Below, piece by piece: positions 41,401-48,419 of a stretch of 64,000 nucleotides of DNA (position 1 is its first letter; every line of letters starts with the position of its first letter). Source of the stretch: Atrichornis clamosus. Taxonomy: Eukaryota > Chordata > Aves > Passeriformes > Menuridae. A program made the translations under genes and the position numbers. A model generated the notes under the pieces. The model did no database searches. It was given only the letters and a program-made list of their open reading frames with translations, and was not told where the DNA came from. The DNA lies in contig WBMZ01014017.1 in the NCBI GenBank assembly GCA_013400975.1, positions 60,515-124,514 of the forward strand, given 5' to 3'.

Positions 41401-41923
41401 TGAAATAGATCCTGGTTAGCCAGGAAACAGAGATGTCTGGAACAAGCCATGACTACTCACTGCTACCAGGTAACACAGTCACTACTGGAGAATAACTTGC
41501 CAACTTGTACTAAGCAACTGTTCTCTCCACACCCTTTGCATAATGGAAAGCTCTGCTGTTGGCAGCAGATTGCATGAATCTGCCTGAAACACCAGGTTTC
41601 TAACAGCTTGTAAGAACTGTGTGTGAACCTTGCATCCTCACCAAAGTGTTAGCCAAATACAAGCCCTCCACAGAACTTCCTTTAAAGCATGTTTCTCTTG
41701 TGTACTACCTGGAACTGTTTCTCCTAGCTGGTCTTCCCCTCCAGGGCAGCATTCCCCTTGCAAGCATTGGACTGGCGAGGCATGGTAACTTCATGAAGCA
41801 TGAGCCCTTACTAAAAAGCATTAGGTGGGTTTGGGTGGAGTGGTTTGCCTGTGCCTGTTTAACCCTAAGCCTGCATGATCACTTCTTCTCACTAACAGAG
41901 GCAGTAATGAAACTTCAATTTGA
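1207..41923 (+). CDS. CELSR1: CELSR1, 3' part (27 exons): adhesion GPCR / atypical cadherin
   Basis: This is a spliced gene; the coding exons are listed separately as E1-E27. CELSR1 is the flamingo-type cadherin of planar cell polarity. It forms homophilic bridges between neighbouring cells and works with Frizzled and Vangl at the plasma membrane. The visible order is the second laminin-G domain, two EGF repeats, laminin-EGF modules, the hormone-receptor domain, the GAIN domain with GPS, seven membrane helices, and a tail with the acidic [11 protein letters not shown] cluster. About 1360 codons are present; the human protein is about 3014 residues, so roughly the C-terminal 45% is here. All exon joints keep phase, and I found only GT donors. 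CELSR2 and CELSR3 are the alternatives. The tail and GAIN sequence look closest to CELSR1, and the TRMU neighbour supports that. The 5' half, including all cadherin repeats, is outside the window. Confidence 0.96.
1810..1995 (+). CDS. CELSR1: CELSR1 exon E2: laminin-G 2, middle
   Basis: The acceptor is TTCGACAG and the donor is CAG/GTAAGG. 62 codons, starting [10 protein letters not shown] and containing the laminin-G signature [12 protein letters not shown]. Phase 0 at both ends. Confidence 0.95.
2325..2438 (+). CDS. CELSR1: CELSR1 exon E3: laminin-G 2, end
   Basis: The acceptor is CCTCACAG and the donor is CAG/GTATGA. 38 codons, including [20 protein letters not shown], with the closing Cys of the laminin-G fold. 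Phase 0 at both ends. Confidence 0.94.
2765..2939 (+). CDS. CELSR1: CELSR1 exon E4: end of laminin-G 2 plus EGF repeat
   Basis: The acceptor is GTCACCAG and the donor is CCAG/GTAACC. It begins [16 protein letters not shown] and then encodes a six-cysteine EGF repeat ([18 protein letters not shown], ending YSCVCDPG). It ends one base into a Gly codon. Confidence 0.95.
3657..3798 (+). CDS. CELSR1: CELSR1 exon E5: EGF repeat
   Basis: The acceptor is TCCCCAG and the donor is AA/GTAAGA. It completes the Gly codon and encodes [20 protein letters not shown] through YGQYCES, a complete EGF repeat with a CxCxxxYYGxxC end. It ends two bases into a Lys codon. Confidence 0.95.
3799..5574 (+). other. CELSR1 intron with TG/TA microsatellite
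   Basis: This is the 1.8 kb intron between E5 and E6. Small ORFs on both strands have no recognisable domains. The only notable element is the dinucleotide run near 5400. The acceptor region ends TTTCATAG. Confidence 0.7.
5399..5440. repeat. (TG)n(TA)n microsatellite
   Basis: A run of TG dinucleotides passes directly into about eleven TA units and a short interrupted TA tail. It lies about 135 bases upstream of the E6 acceptor. Confidence 0.9.
5575..5695 (+). CDS. CELSR1: CELSR1 exon E6: laminin-EGF module, first part
   Basis: The acceptor is TTTCATAG and the donor is AAG/GTAAGC. It encodes [20 protein letters not shown] through NGECHCK, matching the laminin-type EGF segment that precedes the hormone-receptor domain. 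Phase 0 at the end. Confidence 0.95.
6913..7096 (+). CDS. CELSR1: CELSR1 exon E7: laminin-EGF modules
   Basis: The acceptor is TTTTCTAG and the donor is GAAG/GTACGT. It encodes [18 protein letters not shown] and then [30 protein letters not shown], the classic laminin-EGF cysteine spacing. It ends one base into a Val codon. Confidence 0.95.
7936..8037 (+). CDS. CELSR1: CELSR1 exon E8: hormone-receptor domain, first half
   Basis: The acceptor is GCTTTCAG and the donor is GTGG/GTAAGT. It encodes [20 protein letters not shown] and then PCPKGSV, the start of the hormone-receptor motif. This is nearly identical to the human sequence as I recall it. Confidence 0.96.
8038..9881 (+). other. CELSR1 intron, AT-rich, no gene seen
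   Basis: This is the 1.8 kb intron between E8 and E9. A 220-codon open frame on the minus strand (8225-8887) has low-complexity composition and no domain, so I treat it as chance. A short direct repeat (AGTATAAAGTTG twice) lies near 8910-8955. Confidence 0.65.
9882..9976 (+). CDS. CELSR1: CELSR1 exon E9: hormone-receptor domain, second half
   Basis: The acceptor is CCTTCAG and the donor is ATG/GTAAAC. It encodes [31 protein letters not shown]. The Trp and the closing Cys of the hormone-receptor motif are present. Phase 0 at the end. Confidence 0.95.
10290..10499 (+). CDS. CELSR1: CELSR1 exon E10: GAIN domain, subdomain A
   Basis: The acceptor is TTATTCAG and the donor is GAG/GTAAGA. 70 codons, including [38 protein letters not shown] and [14 protein letters not shown]. 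This is the helical part of the GAIN domain. Phase 0 at both ends. Confidence 0.95.
10500..13105 (+). other. CELSR1 intron, no gene seen
   Basis: A 2.6 kb intron. Several 60-130 codon open frames lie on both strands near 11000-12050, but none has a recognisable motif or flanking splice logic. No clear interspersed repeat is recognised. Confidence 0.6.
13106..13289 (+). CDS. CELSR1: CELSR1 exon E11: GAIN domain
   Basis: The acceptor is TTTATCAG and the donor is ATGA/GTGAGT. It encodes [40 protein letters not shown] through [10 protein letters not shown]. It ends one base into an Ile codon. Confidence 0.95.
13700..13869 (+). mobile_element. CR1 LINE 3' fragment
   Basis: The sequence contains the CR1 tail landmarks in order: GGACTGCCCAGGGAGGTGGT, CACCATCCCTGGAAGTGTT-like text, GGCTGGACTCAATGAT, then GGTCTTTTCCATTCTAGATG and a terminal TTCTGTGATT. 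This is a 5'-truncated, dead copy, typical of avian genomes. Confidence 0.9.
15500..15709 (+). mobile_element. CR1 LINE 3' fragment
   Basis: The landmarks are ACTGCCCAGGGAAGTCACCA, TCCCTGGAGGTATTTAAAAG, GTCTTTTCCAACCTAAACAA and the terminal TTCTATGATTCT. It is a second 5'-truncated copy in the same intron and orientation, and it is more divergent at its left end. Confidence 0.9.
16004..16147 (+). CDS. CELSR1: CELSR1 exon E12: GAIN domain
   Basis: The acceptor is TTCCCCCAG and the donor is AAAG/GTAAAA. It encodes [47 protein letters not shown]. It ends one base into the next codon, which is completed at the tandem acceptor of E13. Confidence 0.95.
17298..17499 (+). CDS. CELSR1: CELSR1 exon E13: GAIN linker and start of subdomain B
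   Basis: The acceptor region reads CATAGCAG, a NAGNAG. Splicing after TAG (17297) starts the exon at 17298 and adds an Ala codon; splicing after CAG (17300) removes it. The donor is TTGAG/GTAAAC. The variable linker is followed by [40 protein letters not shown]. The basic RKKR run precedes the conserved HPDD. Confidence 0.93.
17840..18007 (+). CDS. CELSR1: CELSR1 exon E14: GAIN subdomain B
   Basis: The acceptor is TTGTGCAG and the donor is ATCAT/GTATGT. It encodes [20 protein letters not shown] and [15 protein letters not shown]. The CVFWNHS motif is the conserved strand before the GPS. It ends two bases into a codon. Confidence 0.95.
18008..20286 (+). other. CELSR1 intron, AT-rich, no gene seen
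   Basis: A 2.3 kb AT-rich intron with no recognised repeat or gene. It ends in a strong pyrimidine tract (TTTTTTCCCCCAG). Confidence 0.65.
20287..20413 (+). CDS. CELSR1: CELSR1 exon E15: GPS / autoproteolysis motif
   Basis: The acceptor is CCCCAG and the donor is GAG/GTGGGT. It encodes [20 protein letters not shown], then [20 protein letters not shown]. This is the GPS. The four conserved cysteines and the CxCxH core are present, and His (20369-20371) is followed by Ile-Thr, with Thr at 20375-20377, which fits the H-x-T/S cleavage rule. The peptide after the cleavage point (TSFAVLM) is a canonical tethered agonist. See findings. Confidence 0.96.
20794..20994 (+). CDS. CELSR1: CELSR1 exon E16: TM1 and TM2
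   Basis: The acceptor is TTTGACAG and the donor is CAA/GTAAGA. 67 codons, [20 protein letters not shown] then [12 protein letters not shown] (TM1), [14 protein letters not shown] (loop) and [20 protein letters not shown] (TM2). Phase 0 at both ends. Confidence 0.96.
20995..25797 (+). other. CELSR1 intron between TM2 and TM3 exons, no gene seen
   Basis: The second-longest intron in the window, 4.8 kb. It has a pure T run at about 24650-24666 and many small open frames without motifs. No interspersed repeat is confidently recognised. Confidence 0.6.
24650..24666. repeat. Poly-T tract
   Basis: A run of about 17 T bases in the intron between E16 and E17, followed by TGAAAAAGAATCC. It could be an A-tail on the minus strand, but no element body is recognised next to it. 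Confidence 0.8.
25798..25972 (+). CDS. CELSR1: CELSR1 exon E17: TM3 and TM4
   Basis: The acceptor is TTCTGCAG and the donor is ACAG/GTACCC. It encodes [40 protein letters not shown] and [15 protein letters not shown]. The conserved TM3 Cys and the GWGIPA motif of TM4 are present. It ends one base into a Gly codon. Confidence 0.96.
25973..31672 (+). other. CELSR1 intron, contains a CR1 element
   Basis: The longest intron in the window, 5.7 kb. It holds the CR1 segment at 29850-30935. A 203-codon open frame at 27929-28540 has no recognisable domain. The remainder is unremarkable. Confidence 0.65.
29850..30935 (+). mobile_element. CR1 LINE fragment with endonuclease remnant and internal deletion
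   Basis: An open frame over 29852-30358 contains residues typical of the CR1 ORF2 endonuclease: [48 protein letters not shown] and a degraded final motif. Downstream, about 30430-30650 matches the linker after the endonuclease. Then the text jumps to the region after the reverse transcriptase (GTGCTGGAGAGAGTCCAGAG, GAGAAAAGGAGTCTCAGGGG, GGTCTTTTCCAAACTAAACG). The reverse-transcriptase core is missing, so the copy cannot move by itself. It lies in the gene's orientation. Confidence 0.85.
31673..31785 (+). CDS. CELSR1: CELSR1 exon E18: extracellular loop 2 and TM5
   Basis: The acceptor is TGACCCAG and the donor is GTG/GTACGT. It encodes [20 protein letters not shown], then [18 protein letters not shown]. 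The loop Cys in DFCW is the usual disulfide partner of TM3. Phase 0 at the end. Confidence 0.96.
31786..33101 (+). other. CELSR1 intron, no gene seen
   Basis: A 1.3 kb intron. Text near 32370-32500 weakly resembles a CR1 tail (TTTAAGTCTAGAGAAGAGAA, AAGGTCTTTTCCAACA) but is too degraded to call. Confidence 0.6.
33102..33181 (+). CDS. CELSR1: CELSR1 exon E19: end of TM5 and intracellular loop 3
   Basis: The acceptor is CCTTTCAG and the donor is GTCAT/GTAAGT. It encodes [26 protein letters not shown]. The basic RRRQR stretch marks the cytoplasmic loop. It ends two bases into a codon. Confidence 0.93.
33182..34709 (+). other. CELSR1 intron, no gene seen
   Basis: A 1.5 kb intron. Open frames of up to 154 codons on the minus strand (33760-34224) lack motifs and look accidental. 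Confidence 0.65.
34710..34836 (+). CDS. CELSR1: CELSR1 exon E20: TM6 and start of TM7
   Basis: The acceptor is CCTTACAG and the donor is CAG/GTAAGT. It encodes [20 protein letters not shown], then [22 protein letters not shown]. The TWLLGL motif of TM6 is characteristic of adhesion GPCRs. Phase 0 at the end. Confidence 0.96.
34837..36719 (+). other. CELSR1 intron, no gene seen
   Basis: A 1.9 kb AT-rich intron with no repeat or coding motif recognised. Confidence 0.65.
36720..36845 (+). CDS. CELSR1: CELSR1 exon E21: end of TM7 and helix 8
   Basis: The acceptor is TTATCTAG and the donor is ACT/GTAAGA. 42 codons, [20 protein letters not shown], then [22 protein letters not shown]. It finishes TM7 and opens the cytoplasmic tail. 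Phase 0 at both ends. Confidence 0.95.
37156..37292 (+). CDS. CELSR1: CELSR1 exon E22: tail, with two in-frame donors
   Basis: The acceptor is TCCTTCAG. It encodes [30 protein letters not shown], matching the conserved RSLNCN and GEST-SL blocks. The first possible donor is after 37250 (GTCAG/GTCAGC) and aligns with the border I infer for the human protein (VRDEG). A second lies after 37292 (CTCAG/GTAATC) and adds 14 codons ([16 protein letters not shown] across the junction). Both leave phase 2, so both join E23 in frame. Confidence 0.88.
37775..37878 (+). CDS. CELSR1: CELSR1 exon E23: tail linker
   Basis: The acceptor is TTCTCAAAG and the donor is AATG/GTAAGA. With the AG from E22 it reads [35 protein letters not shown]. 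It aligns with the RDEG-QKL segment of mammalian CELSR1 but is otherwise divergent. It ends one base into a Glu codon. Confidence 0.87.
38714..38881 (+). CDS. CELSR1: CELSR1 exon E24: acidic Ser-rich cluster
   Basis: The acceptor is ATTTGCAG and the donor is AAAG/GTACTC. It encodes [31 protein letters not shown], then HSTPK. This cluster is shared by vertebrate CELSR tails. The many acidic Ser sites look like casein-kinase-2-type targets (inference). Confidence 0.95.
38882..39762 (+). other. CELSR1 intron, no gene seen
   Basis: A 0.9 kb intron between E24 and E25. Nothing else is recognised. Confidence 0.65.
39763..40005 (+). CDS. CELSR1: CELSR1 exon E25: charged tail segment
   Basis: The acceptor is ATTGCAG and the donor is AAAG/GTAGCC. 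It encodes [28 protein letters not shown], then [20 protein letters not shown] and a Gln/Asn/Glu-rich stretch ending [19 protein letters not shown] is conserved with human. Confidence 0.94.
40312..40576 (+). CDS. CELSR1: CELSR1 exon E26: distal tail; retained-intron form stops here
   Basis: The acceptor is TGTAACAG. It encodes [30 protein letters not shown], then [11 protein letters not shown] and a final DTSDS. The exon ends TCAGA followed by a consensus donor GTAAGT at 40577. If the donor is not used, the same bases read GAG TAA, giving a stop at 40578-40580 and a protein ending SDSE. If it is used, E27 adds GSNETSI. Confidence 0.93.
40577..41898 (+). other. CELSR1 terminal intron (or alternative 3' UTR)
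   Basis: It starts with the consensus donor GTAAGT and ends with the pyrimidine tract and acceptor TTCTTCTCACTAACAG. If retained it is 3' UTR after the TAA at 40578. No repeat is recognised. Confidence 0.7.
41899..41923 (+). CDS. CELSR1: CELSR1 exon E27, coding part: C-terminus EGSNETSI
   Basis: A single A completes the Glu codon begun in E26. GSNETSI and TGA follow (stop 41921-41923). The last four residues, ETSI, fit the class I PDZ ligand rule (S/T-x-hydrophobic). A second AG two bases on (41899-41900) would shift the frame and give only Glu-Gln before a stop. The call rests on splice signals, not on transcripts. Confidence 0.72.
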
Positions 41924-42473
41924 ACCATCAGGAAATTGTGATCACCTCTGCTTGGTTCCCGACTCCTCGCCGTGGGGTCGCCGCCTGCCCGCCTCGGACT
42001 CCATCAGAGCGGCCACATGGTGAGGAGGATGAGGTGGGCATTGATTCCCACATGGTTTCACGTTGGCAGACTCCTGACTGCTCTCTGTGGAGACACGGTG
42101 CCTGGATGCACTTGCAATAAGGCTGCTGTGTGGTACGCTCCTTGCAGCGGGAAGACACGCCGAAAACATGGAAATGGCCACAGGGATGCACGGTTATGGA
42201 CTTGTTCACCGTGCAGACAGTGCTGCAGGGTTGCCTATTACAGGGGAGAACCGAGGAAAAACGTTATCATCGTCATGGACATACAATAAGTCAATCCATC
42301 AGCCAGGAGACAAGCACTAGGAGGTGTCTCTTGTGGAGTTTTGACAGCTGCAGTGTGAACCCTTCAGGTTTCTGGGCTCTAGGGAGGAATATCCCAACAA
42401 GTGTCCTTTGGTTTCTATGCCAGCATCTCTGTCCACCCCACTATGGACACATCATCTTAAGAAAAAGAAATCC

Positions 42474-42495
42474 TTTATATATATATATATATAAA
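42474..42495. repeat. Palindromic (AT)n run in CELSR1 3' UTR
   Basis: A 22-base self-complementary tract, TTTA(TA)nAA, followed by a run of A. It would form a weak hairpin in RNA. Confidence 0.85.
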
Positions 42496-44132
42496 AAAAA
42501 TGTAGATACTTTTATATATTTTGTATGGTGTTGCTAAAGAAAAGGTTCCTTTGTATATTTTACATTTATACTGATCTTCTTAATTTGATAATAGGAAATC
42601 GATTAAAAAGAGGTTTTGATATTTTTTATATGAACATTGCACAATTTTACTTGAATTTGGCGTTTGATAAAGTAACTCAGATTTGCATGGAAGTCACCTT
42701 CAGACACAAAGTTTTCAGACATGCAGTTTTCAAAGTATTACAGTAAAGATTACATAAAAATCCATGACTATGATTTATAAGTTTTGTTAACATATTTTGG
42801 AACACTTTAAGGGCACAGTATGGTTTTTTTCATAACCTCTTCTAAAACCCACAAACTTTTGGTTTTTTCATTTCTTGGTATTTTGATCTCTTCTCTCAAG
42901 TGCATTGAAATGTTCAGGAACTGAACTTCAGGACTGAAAATAAGAAGTCATATCTCTGTGTAAGGTTTCAACACAGTCCTTGTCTGGAAGAAGTCAAATC
43001 AGTATTTCCCTTACCAAGAACAAAAAAATAAGTGGTGTGATTGTACGGTAGGTTTTGACTTTGGTCTGGCTCTGCAACAAGCCAGCACTCTGCACGTCCC
43101 AAGGAGAGGGCCCTCCTCCCATGGGGCAAGTTCTGCCTCAGGTGCAGAATTTTATTTTCATTATTTTCTCACTGGATCCAGCACATTGATAGTCAAAGAA
43201 GAAGAACAAGACTTTAAAGATGTCCAGGTTTCACTGCCCAGCTCTTTGACAAAACCTTGGCCTACTTGGTATTTCAAAAAGCACATAGAAAGCTTAGGGT
43301 TTCATGCCTCTCACAAAATGTGCTGGCTTCACAAGTCTAAGAAAGTTAAGCATGACCTGTCTGCTGTCTTCACCTTTCTGCAATGTTTACAAAAAAAAGG
43401 AAAAATAAGATGTGAAAAAGTTTGCATCCAACAGTGTGGGGCAAAGCTCAGTCAGTGGCTCCCCGTGGTGGGAAGATGTGACTCCAAGGAAGACGATGGT
43501 GTGGCAGTGGTGTGGCCTTGCTTGCTCTGCCAGCAAGGCTTTCAGGAGCTCCTCGCTCACCATAGCAGCCCTTTTGGGAAAATGCTGGCTATTGTTTGTG
43601 CAAATATGTGTGTGAAAGGGAAAAACCAGAAAATCAGGCTAAATAAAATGCAAGAATTGAGGAAAAGATGAAAAACTACATAGTATAATCTTGGTTTCAT
43701 TATGTTCCTAAACATTTTCAAAAGTATCAAGGAGGCCTTTGGAATGGGAAAGGGAGGAAGGATGCTGTTCCTTTAAAATTATGCAATATACTGTGTGACA
43801 TTTTCTGACAAAAAAAAATTTGAATGTTTTGAGGGTCTGGTGCTTGGCTGTGTGCTCAGGCATTGTGTATAACCCATGCTAGTTGTCTTTACATCTGTGT
43901 ATGTATATTTTGTCCCAGTGAGATGTAGGTAGTTTTTATTTTGATCAGAATTGTTGCAGTAAATGAGGGTCAGTTGTATTAATGACAAAAAAATTAAAAC
44001 CTATTTTTATGACTTTTTAAAAGCTTTATGGCAGATTAGACACTGGAGGTTTTTTGTTGTTTTTTTTAACAAATGTATATTTATTAATGTGCAGAACACT
44101 GGAATTGCAGCACAAATGAAAGGAGAATTTAC

Positions 44133-44138
44133 AATAAA
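44133..44138 (+). terminator. Candidate CELSR1 polyadenylation signal AATAAA
   Basis: A canonical hexamer at the right edge of the UTR-like AT-rich block. An earlier AATAAA near 43643 and an ATTAAA-like site near 43991 could also be used. Confidence 0.55.
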
Positions 44139-47100
44139 TTAAGAAATTTTTTTGAACTTGTATTCTTCCTCTGATGGCTTATTGTAAGTGCAGTGCAGAT
44201 GCTGAGGGTCCAAATGGCATTTCCTGGGGCTTAGAAAGTAGCAGGAGCAGGGAACATATGGGTACTCATGTCTCTCACTGAGGAAGCAGAGGATGTAAAG
44301 CATCAACCAACCAACTCCCACTCCCAGCCCAGGGCCCTGTGCTGGCACAGGGTGCCGCTGCCTGCGTTGCATTTCAGTCCAAACCTGTGGAACTTTTCAG
44401 ACATGGGAAACGGTCCGTGGAAGCGAAATGCCCTCTGCTAACCCAGAGCGAAGCAGATCACCAGGAAGGCACTGGATTTAGAAAAGGACATTGGAGAGCA
44501 GCTCGAGGGGAGTGGCAGCCAGCCCAGCCCACGACAGCCTGCAGTGACAAGGGCCTTCTCGGCCTGTCTGGGCCCTGTTCTTGGCTCTCCCAAGTCAGCT
44601 GAGGCCAAGCCATGGTCCTGCTCTCTCATCCTTTTCAGACTTCTGTGCAAGTCTGTGTTCATGTGTCTCCCAGGCACAGCAGTGATCTGCACGTCTGTCA
44701 GCTTTCTGGAAATAAAAGTATTTCTCAGTGTCAACTGGCCAGTGTGAAGCCACATGGAGAAAGCCAGGCTACTGTCATGATTTAGGGGCAAAATCAAAGA
44801 CAGGATCTTCAGTTTGCAAACAACTCTGCCAAAACTTGCCACTTAATAAACTCAAGTAATTAGCCCAATGGAAAACTGGTTAAAATTTTATTGTACTAGT
44901 GCATTTTTTGGTGGAACACTGATACTTCAGGTGTTGTTCAAGTATTAGTTCACTTTTCTGTGGAAAAGCAGAAATAAGCCTCAGGCTTTTACATAAGCAG
45001 GTTAGTTAAGGGAGAGACCAGCCTGTGATCCTGTCTCTAGTAGTGACTTACAGCAGATGTTTAGGAAAAGAGGATTATCAGTCACACATTACACAGCAAG
45101 GTGGCCCCAGCAGGGTCCACAGCCCCCAGTCACTGCAGCTCAGGGCTTCCCAGAGGGAGGGGTTGTGCTGTCTCCAGCAACCCATGTTTTTCCCTTGTAT
45201 GTCTTTCATGTTGTGTTTTGGACCCAGGTAAGCTTCTAGTACACAGTGGGTTGCCTGATTCAGTCCGAAGCACTAAAAAATTTCTTTCTTGTCTTCAACT
45301 TCATTCCTGACGCCTACAATGGACACCTTTGCTGCTTGCAGCAGAGAGTCAGTGAGAATCACTTCTCAGTCACCTTCTGCAGGTCAAAAAGGGAGACAGG
45401 CTCCATCCTAGAACACCTGGGTTGTTTCTTTCCACCTGAGCAGCTTGGATCTCTGTAATTGCTCCTTGTGCAGAAACACTGCTGTACCTTCTACCCTTGC
45501 TTCTTGCCTTTCTTCAATGCATTACCAGGTATAAAATATAAGCTTTTTGGTGTTGGCAGGAAGAGAAGAGACCAGAGCAGTCCACAAAATGCAAGCAGTA
45601 GGCCTGCCAACATCCCCCAAAAAAGGAAATAATTAAAGAAATCTCTGTTTCGTTCACTTTTCCTGTCCTAATCTTTACACTGACATTTGGCCTAAGCAAA
45701 TTGTAAGAAAAAAACTCCAGAAGAGATGCACCATTGGCAGTAGCGTGGCATGGTAATGCTGCAGTAACAAGCAGTCATACAGCCCAGACCTTCCAACAAC
45801 TCAGGTTCAAATATACTCAGGGATTTGTCTAAAACTGTCTTAAAATTCCTAAATTATAATTCCAGTACACATGCCAATAGCCTGTAATAGCATTTCCTTG
45901 GATATGAGTTTGTCTGTATCCTAATGTCGTGCTTAGGCACACAGCTTGCTCAGGGAGAGGTTGCTCCTGCTGAGGTCTGGGGGGATCAGAAAGGACATTC
46001 CCAGCAGCCCTGCTGAGATGTCACCACTGTCCACACCAACATCACCTGCAGTGCCAGGACCAGTCTGGGAAGATTTTGGGCCTCACAGCCTCTTCTGCAG
46101 AGGTTCTGCTCTGCCTTTTTGCTCCTTTTTGTACATATGCAACTCACTTCTCCCACCTAAAAGAAGCAGTTTGTACTGGACTCATTTTCCATTTTAGTCC
46201 CTTGATTTTTGGATCCATCCTCCAGTTTCTCATACTCCTTTTGGATTTTAGTCCTGTCCATGAGGATTCCTGGAGGCAGCATCTGCAACCTTTACAAGCT
46301 ACCTTTTATTTCATCATTCAAACCATGAATTAAAATATCAAATAAAACTAAGCCCAAGAGGGCTATTGTAACACTTCCCTTCTTGCCAAGCAAGTTTTGC
46401 ACCTACCTCGTATCAGTTAACCTGGGGTAGTATCAGACCATTTACTGAAGACACGTCCCATCTGCTGCTGCTGCTCCTTTCTCCACCATGCCAGCCAGTG
46501 TATTAAAGAAAATTAGATTAATCTGAAGTGTGTGTGGCAAAGAGACTGTATTCATTCAGTATTGTCTTCTAAAGACTTCAAAGCATTTGTAAGCGCCCCC
46601 AGGAGTCCCCTGAAGCTCTATACTGGGCTGGTGTGTCTCCTTCTGCCTTGGTCAGACATCTGCTGCTGCCGTCCCAGGGCCCAGGGCCATCCTGCCAAAA
46701 AGTAGGACTGCCCCTGCCCAGCATGGCCTGAGGCTTCTGGAGCCCATCCTGACCTCTGCAAAGCCTTTATTTCACATCAGATCTACCCCTGAAATAGAAA
46801 TACTCAAAGCTCCAGCTTTCCAGGTGCTGCCACTATCTTTTGTTAAAATAGCTGTAGCATCCAGTTGGGTGGTTTCCTGTATCAGTTTCTTACAGGTTGC
46901 GGTTTTTTCCCCTCTACAAATAAAACAGTTTGCAAAACCAACAACCCCTTGGGCTAATGTATAGGAAAACCTCTTGCTTGTGGTCATTTGATAGAAGCTC
47001 TTTGGGAGTTCATCTTGAACGACCTGGTTTGCCTGTCAAGCCTGTATTGTGCTTCCCAGGTGAATAACACAGTTGAGTCTGTGTTTTTGTTAGATATTCA

Positions 47101-47430
47101 GATGCTCAAGGAAACCATGAGCATGTGAAGGGCTGTGTATGTATAAACAGGGCAGCTGAAGCAGAGGGTGCCTGTGAATGATCCATTCCCTTCAGGAACA
47201 TCCCACTGAATCCTGTACAAAATAGCAGCAGCTGTGGTTGGGAGCCAGCAAAATGAACAAGTTTCCAAGTGAAACAGTAAATCAGACATTGGTTTTGAGA
47301 GAAATAGATATATTTTATTATGTTTCAATTTTCTGGATAAAACAAATGGAAAAGCCTGAAATGGTTAACTCCTTCACTTCCAGCCGCACAGGTTTCAGGG
47401 ATAGAGAGCTTCAGGGAAAAGCCCTGTTGG

Positions 47431-47460
47431 CTTAGGTTTAGGGGTTAAGGGCTTTAGGGG
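47431..47460. repeat. Short degenerate telomere-like tract
   Basis: Four closely spaced G-rich units (TTAGG, TTTAGGGG, TTAAGGG, TTTAGGGG) resemble the vertebrate telomere repeat with irregular spacing. Confidence 0.5.
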
Positions 47461-47887
47461 ATAAGGTTCATACTGCTGGCACAAAATGGCCAAATGAATG
47501 GGAGCGAGCAGGTGGTCAGGAGGGACCGAGCTTTGACACCATCAAAGCACTCCTGAGGCACAGCTTTCAGGTTGTCCAAGGAAAAACACTTTCCTGGCTG
47601 GTCTCATCTAGGTTATGCCAAGCACAAACCAAAAGCAGCGTGTGTATTTTCTTTCTCACTCAGTGCCAGGGCAGCTCCCTGAGCACCGTCTGCATCACTT
47701 CCCTGTGGGCAGATGCGTGGCAGAGCCGTCACAACCGAGGTGACCCCAGAGGAGTTTCTGTCCATGCTGGTTCCTTTGCTGGGGCAGATCAGCAGCAAAG
47801 CACTCCTGTTTCTTGCAGAGTGTTCAGCTTTCCTCTGCCAGTACAGATATATTCCATGCATCCCTTGGGATTTGCTGCAAGCTCCAT

Positions 47888-47923
47888 CTGTGTTAAACCC
47901 ACCTCTTAGGAGGTTTAACACAG
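47888..47923. repeat. Inverted repeat, 12-bp perfect arms
   Basis: CTGTGTTAAACC at 47888-47899 and its exact reverse complement at 47912-47923 are separated by a 12-base loop. Part of the arm (GGTTTAACAC) recurs near 48324. Confidence 0.85.
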
Positions 47924-48393
47924 GAGGTTCAGGCCTGGCCTCCACTGGGCTGGCTTTTCATGGCAGGTGCTCAGTACAGCATTAGCTGCAGGAAGTCCAT
48001 TGTAATTAAGAGGTGAGATCGTTGTGGCAAGAAGCACGTGAGCAGAGCTGCCTGCTCTAATTCCCAGGATCAGACTATTGTGCTTAGAGAGTATTTACAT
48101 GTTTCTACTGTTCCATCAGTGATGCTCTGCCTCTGGTTTCAGAAAGAAGGCAATTTGCAGGGAGCCACCTTAAAAGTCATCAATCTCAGACCTTCTCCTC
48201 GCAGTAGGGAATCCCCCTGCTTGCTCTGGAGATCAAGCACTGCTGTTGTATTGCAGCGCAGAGAGACCCACCAGGTGAGGAGGACAGCCTCTACTCCACG
48301 AAATGGTCATGTGTCTTTAATAAGGTTTAACACCTGGCTACTAATCAGTTCATAGAGATTCTTCTTGTGCAATCTCCTTCACCCTAAAGGTAG

Positions 48394-48419
48394 GTGTAAA
48401 ACTATATATAGTTTTACAC
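48394..48419. repeat. Perfect 26-bp palindrome
   Basis: The sequence reads identically on both strands: a 13-base half GTGTAAAACTATA followed directly by its reverse complement, with no spacer. Confidence 0.9.

Larger units (their letters stand above)
41924..44150 (+). other. CELSR1 3' UTR (probable)
   Basis: AT-rich, untranslatable sequence after the stop. It has a palindromic AT run at 42474-42495, U-rich stretches and several possible polyadenylation signals, the last being AATAAA at 44133-44138. The exact transcript end is not visible from sequence alone. Confidence 0.65.
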
